A DNA stretch of 64,000 bases from Rhizoctonia solani (taxonomy: Eukaryota; Basidiomycota; Agaricomycetes; Cantharellales; Ceratobasidiaceae), in the NCBI RefSeq assembly GCF_016906535.1, contig NC_057380.1, positions 868,001-932,000 of the forward strand. The letters run 5' to 3'. Under the pieces are notes generated by a model, which was not told the origin of the DNA, did not search any database, and saw only the letters and a list, made by a program, of their open reading frames with translations. Of the stretch, positions 1 through 11,061 are shown in pieces; position 1 is the first letter of the stretch, and the number at the start of each line of letters is the position of its first letter. The translations under genes and the position numbers were made by a program.

Positions 1-144
1 CTCATCGCGGTCGTAGTGTACCGCCGACTGAACACCCAGAAGGACGAACTGTGTGCTCGTGAGGATATTGTTGACAACGAGGAGCGCCGGACGGAGTACA
101 GGGATTTGGGAGATGCGAGCCCGTTGTTCAGGTATACTATTTAG
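1..144 (+). CDS. MFS transporter, C-terminal end (partial)
   Basis: Frame 1 is open from the window edge to TAG at 142-144 and encodes the last 47 residues of a protein. It starts with a hydrophobic tail (LIAVVVYRRLN) followed by a charged segment and ends with YRDLGDASPLFRYTI. That ending, with N-x-x-K/R-D a few residues after the last membrane helix and a final D-x-S/N-P-x-FRY motif, is typical of fungal allantoate-permease (Dal5/ACS) type major facilitator transporters, which import organic anions at the plasma membrane. The 12 membrane segments lie upstream of the window, so the substrate cannot be judged. The family call rests on the tail motif only. Confidence 0.6.
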   Translation, partial: LIAVVVYRRLNTQKDELCAREDIVDNEERRTEYRDLGDASPLFRYTI

Positions 145-975
145 GGTCCATGTAGTTCGAGGTGTATTGTATTTGTATCATTTTCTTGGTGGAAACAAAG
201 GTCATTTTTCAAAGTTATTGTCCTTTCACCTGCTGGTAATGCTTATAAGTCCGGAATCAAATTTCTTTATTTTCCAAGTGAGACAGACACGGTGCTAATG
301 AATTTTCCCTACCGTCACTATGCGTCGTTTGTCTTTTTGACTGGAACGTGATAGCTGCAACTGCTGCAGTAGTTCTCCACTTATGGGACTTGAGAGGAAA
401 CGTAACTTGCATTCAAAATAGCCTAATCGCGTAGCCCTCATCAGTGATGTCACAATTAGACCGAATGACCCAATGGATGAATCAGTCCGTATTTGGAAGC
501 GATAATACGCCTCATTCTCATACCAGCATGCAAAGCCGCTATATATGCGCGCATACAGTTTGGTTCCTAACCGAATCGGTGGATTATGTTTTCGCTCTCA
601 CCCCGCATGCATTTGATTTATTTATTCGTTCACTATGCACCCCAAAGTCGAGTTTGGCTTTTGTGTTGTCATGTTTTGGGAATTGTGGCCGTACAAGACT
701 CTTATCGAGAATAGAATGAGTGCTGTGGAATTTGCGAGTATGTCAGAGTAGCGCTACAGTGCGAATCGCGCGTACGGAATTTCAACAAACCCGAAAAATC
801 AGAACTGGAGCTCGTGGGATACTCCGCTAGAGCCAGTATTACAAGAGAATTCGATTTGATTGATCTGATGGTTCATTCTCACTGTTGTATTGTTTATATC
901 CATGAGTCGGAACGTTAACTGAATATACGCGCAGAATGATTATGGCAGTTTCTCTTAGTTTGAACTAATTACCCA
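145..975. other. no gene recognised
   Basis: AT-rich sequence with short ORFs only (the longest, 444-719 +, has no recognisable motif). It presumably contains the terminator of the upstream transporter; nothing else can be supported. Confidence 0.5.
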
Positions 976-1193
976 TACGGTGAACCCCAAAATACGGAAA
1001 ATCCGCACGACGCCCGGAATTTTCCAACCATTAGCAATCAAAAACACCGAACCCGGAGTTCAACGATACACAGGGACGAGCCGGCAACGTGGACTCGTGA
1101 AAATACTGCTCAAATCTCGCCAGCGCTTCGCATAGCGATTATGAGGTGCACCTATTGGTGCCCAGAAAATCCGCACTTTTAGGCTTCACTCTA
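976..1193 (+). mobile_element. diverged copy of a ~210-bp MITE family
   Basis: Starts ACGGTGAACCCCAAAATACG and ends near ATCCGCACTTTTAGGCTTCAC. Both ends match the two better preserved copies at 25359-25568 and 26149-26357 (CACGGTG...CCCCAAAAGTACG at one end, ATCCGCACTTTTGG...CACCGTG at the other). The middle is more diverged. No coding capacity and no clear target duplication here. Confidence 0.5.
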
Positions 1194-1582
1194 CCACTCT
1201 ATTGGAGTAAGGAGAATGAAATATGCTATGATTCCGGTCAGACCAACAATAAAATGGATATGAATATCCCCAGTGATCGCTGTTACCCTGACGGATCTTC
1301 TGTTTACCTGGTTACCTGAAAGCGTTTCTTGCAATGAAAGTTAATGAAAGTAGCAATGAATCGTTCTCAATGCTATTCATTTTTACCTAAATACTTCGGC
1401 CTGCCATACTCGCACGTGGGATGTGTGGGTCCTGTGTAAAGTACAAGTGAGGGAGCCAGGTGTAGCCATCTAAAACTGCGACCATCCGGATCGGATCGAA
1501 GGTTTGGGTGGCAGGGAATCACATAAAAAACAAGTAAGTAAGTAAACTCGTAGCCAATTAAATTTGAATGCATGACACATAC

Positions 1583-2247
1583 AGTAACGGACAAAACCTT
1601 TCACATAAAATCTTATTTTGATTAAGTTGCCCGTAACTACTTCAGTTTGAGTTGTATCATGACGCATGTATATGCGTTTGAAAGCCACATATGATAGCTA
1701 CAAAACGAGCTAAGAAAGTTAAAAGGTGAATGATAAATTATTGAGAAATGTAAGCTACAAAATCAAGGGTATTCTGAAAGGTTTTGACCAAGGCCATCCA
1801 ATTTGCTTACTCCCCCTAGCATTCTTCACCTAGCTATGTTGAAGTCTAATCAGTCATGTATTCTAGGCCATATATATGTATTATATTTGTACACAAAATG
1901 GCATTCAATAGGGTTTCATGTTAAGGTGGATTAGTGTCATCCAAAGTAGGGTATGAGAGCAGGAAGTATTAGTTATACTGATTGGTGGAATACATTGTAT
2001 AAGCAATCTGAAAGGCCATAATAGATAGAAGAAGGGACCTAGTAATGATCTATGAAGTTTGATAGAAGTTTATGGCTAGATTTAATGGTACTTAACTGCT
2101 AGAGAGGTCCATACAGGCAGGGGTATGTGGATATAACTGGCCATCCCCACTCAGGGAGTAGCAGGTACTGTTTAGAAACATTATATGCATAGCTTATCCA
2201 CTATGTGCACTAACCTATATGGTAACATAATGCTGCTAGGGGTGGAA
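1583..2247 (+). repeat. left arm of the foldback
   Basis: The reverse complement reappears at 2333-2999. The arm runs from AGTAACGGACAAAACC to GCTGCTAGGGGTGGAA next to the spacer. Confidence 0.9.
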
Positions 2248-2332
2248 TAAGCAGCAGATGAGCCCAAAGTTGGATTTGGACAGTTTCATAATGAAATCAG
2301 TCAAATTGGATTATAGTAGAGTTTGAGCTGGC

Positions 2333-2999
2333 TTCCACCCCTAGCAGCATTATGTTACCATATAGGTTAGTGCACATAGTGGATAAGCTATGCATATATA
2401 ATGTTTCTAAACAGTACCTGCTACTCCCTGAGTGGGGATGGCCAGTTATATCCACATACCCCTGCCTGTATGGACCTCTCTAGCAGTTAAGTACCATTAA
2501 ATCTAGCCATAAACTTCTATCAAACTTCATAGATCATTACTAGGTCCCTTCTTCTATCTATTATGGCCTTTCAGATTGCTTATACAATGTATTCCACCAA
2601 TCAGTATAACTAATACTTCCTGCTCTCATACCCTACTTTGGATGACACTAATCCACCTTAACATGAAACCCTATTGAATGCCATTTTGTGTACAAATATA
2701 ATACATATATATGGCCTAGAATACATGACTGATTAGACTTCAACATAGCTAGGTGAAGAATGCTAGGGGGAGTAAGCAAATTGGATGGCCTTGGTCAAAA
2801 CCTTTCAGAATACCCTTGATTTTGTAGCTTACATTTCTCAATAATTTATCATTCACCTTTTAACTTTCTTAGCTCGTTTTGTAGCTATCATATGTGGCTT
2901 TCAAACGCATATACATGCGTCATGATACAACTCAAACTGAAGTAGTTACGGGCAACTTAATCAAAATAAGATTTTATGTGAAAGGTTTTGTCCGTTACT
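2333..2999 (-). repeat. right arm of the foldback
   Basis: Inverted copy of 1583-2247, two bases longer because of one extra TA. The 85-bp spacer at 2248-2332 is not palindromic. Confidence 0.9.
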
Positions 3000-3002
3000 T
3001 TA

Positions 3003-3671
3003 TTTAGGGACAGGCGAGTGAAGAAAAACGCGAAGACGGATCAAAACCTCGTACTTAGTATGCCATCCCGAGGCCGTAGTACAAAATAGAGTCCGGAAGA
3101 ATCACGTAATCGCGACCTCGGACCTCTGTAAAGTATTACATGTGATGCCTCTGTAGGCTGCAGCTCGTATCGCACTTATTTCACCCGACCTTTTCACTAC
3201 TCATAGGTAGATCTTGATTGGTAATATTGTTAATCACAACGCACGTTGACAATGAGTTTCACCAAACCACTCTATTAAATTTGACTACTCGAGTACGCGA
3301 GCGCGCGGGAGCATCAGTGGTCCTCCCTAGGCCTGCGCCCGCGGAGACTCGTGGGGCCATACAAGACGTTTAGTCATCACGCGACTTACTTAGCTTGAGC
3401 TCATAAGTGTCATATTGAACTCCTGAAATGGCATAAATGCCAGCTGATCAAAAGCTGTTGAAGTTGTTGAGCATAGGGAGGACCACGGGTTCTCCGAGCG
3501 CTAGCAAACCGCAGTGTTTTTGTAGAGCAAATCCTTGTGATCAAAGGAGATTTTCTCGGTACTGATGAGATACAGTAAGTGAATTTTGTGCATTTCAAAC
3601 CCTGAATTCAAATTAATACTGCATTTTTTATTATACACATATGCACTTTCTGCCCGATTACCAAACGTTAA
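3003..3671. other. no gene recognised
   Basis: Lies between the foldback and the 3' end of the aspartic protease. The minus ORF at 3410-3598 has no recognisable features. Confidence 0.5.
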
Positions 3672-5204
3672 CTACCCGCTGAAGAGGTTTGCTTGCTGAT
3701 ACTTTGGGGTCGCAAACCCAACACGACTGTTAGCCTGGTCGAATACAGTATATGTCTGCTTCATGAGGGTCGCCAACAATCCAGGCGTTAGCCGGAACAC
3801 CGCTGGTTCCCACAATAGCTCCCACACAACGGGTACCAGCATTATCAATTGTACCCACTAATAAATTGTAAATTTAGTTTAGGAATTAAATGAAAACGGA
3901 AGGCGAGGTCTACTACTCACAGTTAAAGTCGGAAGAAGGAATTGTGAATTTCGCCCCATTAAAGGTAAAGCTGACTGTAGGTGGACTGGCACATGGGTAT
4001 GTATAATATCCGGTGGCGCCGCAGCGGAGGTGCTACAAGCCGCCGCTCCAGAGACCTTACTCCACCATGAACTGACAGAAGATGTCGGCCAACAATTATT
4101 GTAGTGCCAGAATCAATAATCATGGCACCAGAATACCCCACAGTGCTTCCGATCGATGACGAACCAGTTGTGAGCCAATAGGTCTTGGATGTCAGCGGCA
4201 CATAGGTGATTGAGCCAGAGTACTTGGCAGCATTAGTCCCGCCCAGGTAAAGTTCCGACCCGGTAGTAGCCAGGCGGAAAGAGAAAACTGGAGAAGATAT
4301 TTCGCCTTGCGATAAAGGTTGTCGACAAAAGTTGGCTTTCCGATGGAAGAAATAGAATTGAATGCGAGACCCATGATACCATCTTCGGGATCTGACGCAA
4401 AGCTAGAGGATTCCGAAGTAACAGGGGAAAAGTATTGGCTGTGGCGATGATAAATTAGTGTGAGTATACTCGTGAATAGATAATGATGCTAAATTCACCT
4501 AGTAACGCTTAGCCCACCCACTGTCACAGTGTCACTATAGATAGGGCCCGAAGCAGTACTTCCATCACCATATTGAATAGAAAATGACCCGCTTTGGCTC
4601 TTCGAAGTGGAAGACGAGGATGCAGTATATTTCTTATGAGGAGAGCATCCCGATGTTCTGCAGCTTGAGGATGGCACCCACAAGTCGGCCGAACCACTAT
4701 TTATCCAAGAATTAAAACTACGGATATGGGGGGCAAAGACTGCTCACGTGTCAAAATCTATCAAAAAGCTCTGTCCAGGGGTACCAATGGTGATGGTGCC
4801 AGCCCAAACTAGGAACAATAGTAAATTAATATATAATTATACATGCACGGCTTTCGAAACACTCACGCAGGTCGTCCTCCTCATCAATAAGAGGTTCGGC
4901 TTGACGCTTAGCCTTGCTGTCTATTCCCTTGAATAGCTCTAATCCGTGTTCTTCTTATATGCAGCATGACCATGTGCATATTTACTATTTTGTTGTTAAA
5001 TACCGTCTAATTCGATTGATGATATGCGTACTTTTGAACCTTGGCAACTTGGCGAGCCAACGCGGAAGGGATAATTTTGCCGTCTTTATTCAAAGGCGAA
5101 CCGCGCTTATGAAGGGGGATTGAAATAGTCCTATCTTCAGCGATTGGGCTACCTGACACGGCGGTGGCAGCAAAGGCGGCGGCGAGTACAACAGAGGTGA
5201 GCAT
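3672..5204 (-). pseudogene. secreted A1 (pepsin-like) aspartic protease, frames broken
   Basis: A polyporopepsin-like secreted endopeptidase. Exons read on the minus strand: 5032-5204, 4867-4916, 4748-4808, 4499-4696, 3921-4438 and 3672-3857, with GTACGC, GTGAGT, GTGAGC, GTGAAT and GTGAGT donors. The first exon encodes a signal peptide (MLTSVVLAAAFAATAVSG) and a basic propeptide. The first catalytic motif DTGSADLWVPSS is made across the exon 3/4 junction, the tyrosine flap region is SIQYGDGS, and the second catalytic motif is MIIDSGTT. The end is ...RVGFATPKYQQANLFSG then TAG. Exon 5 needs single missing bases near 4322 (after VDNLY), 4090 (after TTIIVG) and 4020 (after AAAP). The last exon lacks two bases near 3762 (IVGD). 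Either a decayed copy or, more likely given the same pattern elsewhere, an intact gene with sequence errors. Confidence 0.85.
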
Positions 5205-5274
5205 TGCGAAAATTTAAGGATTGCAGTAGAATGGAACTCAATTGCTGGAGCTCTACTCTATCTACATACATGCC

Positions 5275-5282
5275 CTTTTATA
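5275..5282 (-). promoter_or_regulatory. TATA box of the aspartic protease
   Basis: TATAAAAG on the minus strand, about 71 bp upstream of the protease ATG at 5204. Position and sequence fit a fungal TATA box; transcription start not shown. Confidence 0.5.
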
Positions 5283-8019
5283 CCATTTTGGTCAGCCGGA
5301 TGGAATCTCGCTGCAGGCCCGACGGCATGAGCACGCGGATACGTTCAGCACAAGCGCGTGGTTCCAGCGCTTCTTTCTATATGGCTCTAATAGCTCTATA
5401 TCCGATTGCACATAGTAGCGAGCTAAAAATAACTTAATGATATTATCTAGCAGGCAGGAGACTAGAAGATAACGACAACCAAGCGAAGAGGTGACATATC
5501 ACGGTAGTTCTTATGAAATTGGATTCCAGTAAATTCCGAGAGAATTACGCTCTAATAGCTTTGTATTATCCCCACGAGAAATCTTCAACAAGGCAGAAAA
5601 CGAGAATTGTGGAATGAGACATTCTCAATTTCCTGGTCTGTCATTCTGACACCGAGGTATGCTTCTTTCGGCAGCTCGCTTCGGGCGGACTATCGCTTGT
5701 CAATCTATTCTTGTTTACCCGCAAACACCCGCATGGATCATATATGTAGGTAATGGAAGAGCTGGAACTCACAGAATATATTCCCTTTCTGTACAGAATT
5801 CAGCACGGTACTTATGATAAACTGAAATATCGGATCGCTGGTTTGTGGCAATAAGCGCTGGGTAACTTTAGCGGCAGATGGCCAAACTCGACGATCTTCA
5901 GCACGACTACCAACTATTTTTCTCGCATAGAATTGTTTGCGTTCGACATGTGCTGTATACAAGGATTATCATACCCCCAATGTTTAAAGCAAGACGGCTA
6001 TTGATATTTAACTCTCTAACTGTCTTGCACGTCTGCATTACTATCTGGAATGTCTTTTTGAATTTCGGCTGCTTAGCTTTTCCCACAACTCGTCATTTCT
6101 ACCTTCCACGGATGGACCACAGAACCTCTTTAACAAATTCACAAAATCTTTGGCCACAGCTTTCAGAGAAACAAACAGGAGAGCGTATCGCGTTTGATTC
6201 ACCGCGCCTAACCATTATTTACGGCAAACATGCTTTGGCTTGAGTCCAATGGGAGAATTGCATGGCCGCTCCGATATTCCATATGTTACTTAGTGGCTTA
6301 CCAATATTGACGACGTAGCTCTGGGGAGTGAAAACTTTGAACTGAACTGTTGGAAACCTATGATATACCAAAGCGACCAAAGTGTCCATAAGCAATTTAT
6401 ATCACTGATACACATGGCCATGGGGAACGCTGAGGATAGATCCTGGGAGCTCCTTCTGGTAATCTAAGCGCTTCGTTGGGCACTTCTTAAATTCATTGCC
6501 GAGGCGTGCAGAGCATTTATGAAACGAACAGCATAGAGCGCAAAGACTGTAAATCGACATGACGGAATTCACTCCTTGACCGAGGGCCCTATCAAAATGT
6601 CCACGCAGAATAGGCATGCCCGAGACGCTCATGTCCAAACCAAGAGCATTGGTTCCAGTTGAAATGAGCCACATCACCAACGAGCGCCCGGGCAAACGAG
6701 CCGGATCTTCTCATCCCTAACGATAAGGTAACAAGAAAAGCTATTCTAGTGAGCCAGTGAGGGAGAATGATCAAACGGCGTCGGCTTTTTCCGCAGAGTT
6801 TATATTGAGATCGTGAGTTATAACTCAGCTTATCCGGCAGCGTTATCCGAGAACGAGTAGTGCGTTACGCCCGCCAGTCACAGAAGAGAGAAAACGGCCC
6901 ATTATATCGAAGAGTGAATATGCGCCGCAGCAAAAAAGTACGAGCCGCCTAATCGATAACGCGCAACCTTACGGAACCGATTGCGCTGCAGGACATGTGG
7001 TGAAACCAAGGTCTGATTTCCTGCTCTGTGTGCTGGAGCTCATTATTAATCCGCAGTTCATTATAAGTAACAGGGGATCAAGAAGACCGAGACCAGTAAA
7101 CGCGTCGAGACCTCGTCTGGCTGGCGCGCACTCTCTTGTGGCAGAAAGAAGGTGCGAAAAAAAGCTCATAGCCAAACAGTCGTCGCCGGAGATGGTGGGC
7201 GAGTGAGAAAAACCTGTGATCAATCTTCTATAGGGGCGACTTGCTACAAGTAATTCAAAACACCACGCGAGCCGAGGGACCTCTGACACTCTTCAGCCGC
7301 ATACACTCTACGTTTAAGGACAGCAAATTCGGAATTTAAGACCGCTCGGATCGGCAATAGTAGGATGTCATGTCATATACAGCAAGGTATCTATATTGTT
7401 GTCATAAGAAAGCTCATGTGTACTTATTTCTTGCATAGCTCCTTACTTCGTCAGAATTCGTTGGAGTCGGGTATACAGAGAGTAGTGGCGTCGTATCTCC
7501 CTTGTGTTGGTAAAATAAAATTCTCAAGTCAAAGACGGAAAGGTGGTGATTGGTAGTTGAGCAGGCCCGCCACAGGAGAGAACCTCTGCGTCCCCATTCC
7601 GCATCGAAGCCAAGTACCGACGAGCCTTGGTTGCTCGGAGCACTGGTTTCGCCGGGTGACGGCACAGAGATTCACACCAATGTCGATCTGTACGTGAACG
7701 GTCCTGAAAAGTCGGTATTGATGAAGTGCCGGAGATTACGTTGACGAGTCGAACCGATGGGGGGATCGGCAGGGGTGGAGGGAAAATCAGACAAATTAGA
7801 GGGGCATAAGAATTGACTCGTGAACACATGCAATAAATGGAAAGGAGCAGGGCGTACGAACATTCGAACGAAAAAAGGGTGACGCCCCGCACGTTTCCGC
7901 GATGGATGATGATATGGGTGTCCGCATGAGGGAAGAAATGGATAATAGAATGCATGGTAGCGTTGAGAATAAACGAAAGTATGATGATAGTGAGGGCGTT
8001 ACCGTGGCCAGTCATTGCC
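5283..8019. other. no gene supported
   Basis: Several ORFs of 60-163 codons occur on both strands, e.g. 5878-6243 (+), 6402-6695 (-), 7524-8015 (-). None shows a family motif, compatible splice sites with neighbours, or a convincing start. A decayed gene on the minus strand around 5.7-6.8 kb cannot be excluded. The right end includes the 3' side of the Zn2Cys6 gene. Confidence 0.4.
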
Positions 8020-11000
8020 CTAATCGTCGTCTACCAATTCGTCATGTTCGTCTTCTGTCTTGACTTCTCCGTTGTCGGAAGGAGGCGGCGTGGCAAAAGG
8101 TGAGGCGGATTTACGATCCCGAAGGGCGTTAAACTGGTCAACTGAGGTTTTGAACAACGTAGCTACACACGAATAAGCCATAAACCCTGCGACGGTTCGT
8201 TTGACTCACCAATCACGGGCATGCGTACGCCCACGGTGTCAAGCAATGCCTTTAGCTTGTCTAAATCCGACTTGATGCGGGCAACGTGCTCGGACTCGGG
8301 ATGATAAGGAACGTAGTAACGCTCATGGAGCAATACCATATACGAAGCCATCCACGCATACGCCAGCAATAAATCTGCGCCACGCACCACGTCATCCATA
8401 CGCATTCCATCCAATAACCTTACAATCGCCACAGCCGATTGGACCCAGACGACCTGAGAAACATGCTCTTGGGACATCAGTGTTTCGTGAAGACGCACAC
8501 GGGCGCAGAGGAGCAAAGTATGAGGATGAAGGGCGATCGAACGCTCAGTCGGCAGCTGTTCAAGCACGTTCGATATAGCTGTGTCGGTTTCTTTGATCGC
8601 AGCTCGAGTGGCATCGCCTACCACTGGGTGACCGGAGGACGCCTGGTTGGGTGAACGAGGACTCGAAGGACGGGATCCTCGTTCACTTTGGGCGCTCAAT
8701 CGTACAGCCCGCTCGAGAAGCACGACCGACTTGGCCCTAAGAGCATAAGGATCCACGCTTGAGGGGGGCGATCCCGCGCGGGTCGACCCTGTCGGCGCCA
8801 AGCTTGGTGAGGGTGAGGCTTTACGACTAGCATGAAAAAGCGAGGCGATGGACGTGCATGTAGTCTAATAAGAATAAACAACGTGATTCCTGGTGACAGG
8901 ACAGTTCATCAACGTACCTCGTTGGAGTCGAAATCGGGCCATATGGTCTCGACACGTACCTCAGAAGGACAGTCTTCCCAGGGCAAGGACACGTTTACTG
9001 AGGATCCCATTAGAATAGCGGCAGTGTAATCTGTGGAACAATGATCGAGTTAACACATGCGTCCCTGTGATATTAGGTGACTAGACCAATATAGAGACAC
9101 CATCCCAAATACGCCACGACCGCCCCAAATACGTACTCGTCTAATCTCCTCAGTACGTTCGGGATAATCATCGCGTGGGTCAAGCCATCTCCCTAGATGC
9201 GCGCCAACTTCTCCAGCTCCTCCCACATCGCTTGTTGTTCCATCATATCCTGGACGTCCATACAAGAGGACAAAAATTCGGCACAGCCTCTTTCCTTGGC
9301 TCCACTGTCACCATTCCATGCAGCCCCAGCCCATTTCAATCGGCATCCTTCCCTATTATCGTGTACGGTATACGCCTACACCTTGGTAGATCTCCAACCA
9401 TATTATACCCCATCGGGCTCGGACCCAAGCATCCGAGAACTTGCCAGTTTTATATATACTTCGTTTATTCTTCGCCGCAGTATGATACCCGGCCTCGTGG
9501 CCGAGCACAATCTCATATGCCCATTATTGTAGCATCAAACCAGCCAACCCCCTCTCCGCGATTAGTGAATAACCATAATTAACTCACCAAGACACAGCAA
9601 TTGCCATAGTATCCCCACGCGATTCTTGGTATCGGCAATGCCGACTGGGCGAGGAATCATTGTCTTGATTGGACCTTCAGCCGATGCTTCGAAATTCTGG
9701 GTAGCGGGAGTCACACTGCGCTGGGTGGAAGATCCGAGGGGTTGGAGGTGAGAAGGCGACAGGCGCCCATCTGCGATGGATGGTTTGTACCGCTCATCGC
9801 TGATGGGCGAGCGCTGGCCGCTATGACTCGACGGGGGTGTTTGGGGGAAATAGGACTGGGAGTCCTACCCGTTGAGTCAAGTGAACGGATCTTGTGAATG
9901 CCAGAAAGAATCGCTGATTGTTTGCATGCAATGCCGTCCCAGTCGCCCCAATCACGTCATGTTCCACCGATCGAAGTCACAGCATCAGTGCATCCAATAA
10001 ATGTTGACCGTGTCACCATTGGCCGGCGTATCCGCAAAACAAATTAACGTAGACCGAGAACGCCACGGCAAAGGAACCAGATCAGAATCGATGCATAGAT
10101 ATCACGTAACGACACTCACCCAACTTGGCGGCGCTGAACAAGGTTTGCTGACACTCGACACAGCGACCTTGAACCAGCAACCACGAGGCCAATAGAGTGG
10201 AAGCATGAATCGCATCCAACACAAGAGCAGCTGAAGGCATAGGCCGAGCGAGAGTGAGAGAACGAGGTGAAAAATCGGCCGTGCGTATGGCCTCATCTAT
10301 ACAATCTCGTGTGCATTCGAGGAGGTCTGTCGACAAGGACCGGAGGGCGGGATTTGGGGAAAAGTGTGACGCAAGAAGGAAGGCAGATGTCTTAGCCGCA
10401 TAGGGTTCTCCCGCCGGGTGGGCTGTTCAATATAATCCAATGAGACGTGAGTGTGCCTGGCAAAGACAGGGGGAGAGAAACCCACGGTTGGGAGGCACAT
10501 TGGTGTACTCGTATGCCACATGTTGAACTTGTGAGAACTGATTGAGTCTGTGCGGTTGCTCCGGATGAGAAAGGCACATTTAGCATGAATGATTCTCACA
10601 ATTTAATTTGATCCTCTGAGGATAGAGATATGCTCCGCTTCTGAGTGCGAGGTGGTGGTGGTGGATGGGGACGTGGAGGGATGTCGTCCGAAGGTGACCG
10701 GCGTTTCGCAGGGACAGATGTAGATAGGGGCGGGGACGACGATTTTGGAGCAGAGCTAATCATAGCTTCCAACGTCTTGACCTTTTGGCGAAGCATAACT
10801 ACTTCATCTCTCAACAAAGCGACTTTGCTTTTCTCCACCGGATCGTACACGCACGCCGTGTTAGATCTTACGCACCGGTCGCATGCGGGTTTGGTACCAC
10901 TACATTTCTATTGCGACAAAATATCAATACATTGCTCCCATCTTCTTCAAACCGTTTCGACCCACCAACTTTCTCCTGCGGCATTCATGGCATCCGCTCC

Positions 11001-11061
11001 CTCGATGCAAAGGCCTTGAGGCCAAGGCGACGTCAATAGAGGTGGCATCATGAAGCGACAT
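8020..11061 (-). CDS. Zn2Cys6 transcription factor with fungal MHR domain
   Basis: Nuclear DNA-binding regulator. The ATG at 11061 begins MSLHDATSIDVALAS; exon 1 ends at 10966 inside the zinc cluster and a 58-bp intron (10908-10965) splits it. The joined cluster is C-x2-C-x6-C-x6-C-x2-C-x6-C (CHECRRRKL | KCSGTKPACDRC...C), the canonical binuclear cluster. A linker/coiled coil (LRDEVVMLRQKVKTLEAM) and a Ser/Pro-rich stretch follow in exon 2 (10907 to about 10605). MHR-like segments are recognisable near 10336-10130 (HASTLLASWLLVQGRC), 9875-9565, 9265-9065 and 9030-8918. The 3' exons are well defined: 8918-9030, 8210-8864 (contains ALRAKSVVLLERAVRL) and 8020-8162, ending in an acidic tail EDEHDELVDDD. 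Exons between 10600 and 9030 are only approximate and may contain indels. Target genes unknown. Confidence 0.85.

Larger units (their letters stand above)
1580..3002. mobile_element. 1.4-kb foldback element (giant MITE), TA target duplication
   Basis: Two arms of about 665 bp are inverted copies of each other, separated by an 85-bp spacer. The only difference seen by eye is one extra TA in a TATATA run of the right arm, apart from the outermost base pair. TA dinucleotides flank the element at 1580-1581 and 3001-3002. The left terminus is CAGTAACGGACAAAACC. TA duplication and a CAGT terminus are typical of the Tc1/mariner-pogo (Fot1-like) superfamily, so a non-autonomous derivative is inferred. 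No transposase is encoded; ORFs inside, such as 1470-1688 (-), are incidental. Confidence 0.8.

Noticed and set aside
7524..8015. 163-codon minus ORF
   Set aside because: Low-complexity, no motif, no splice link to the Zn2Cys6 gene that ends at 8020.
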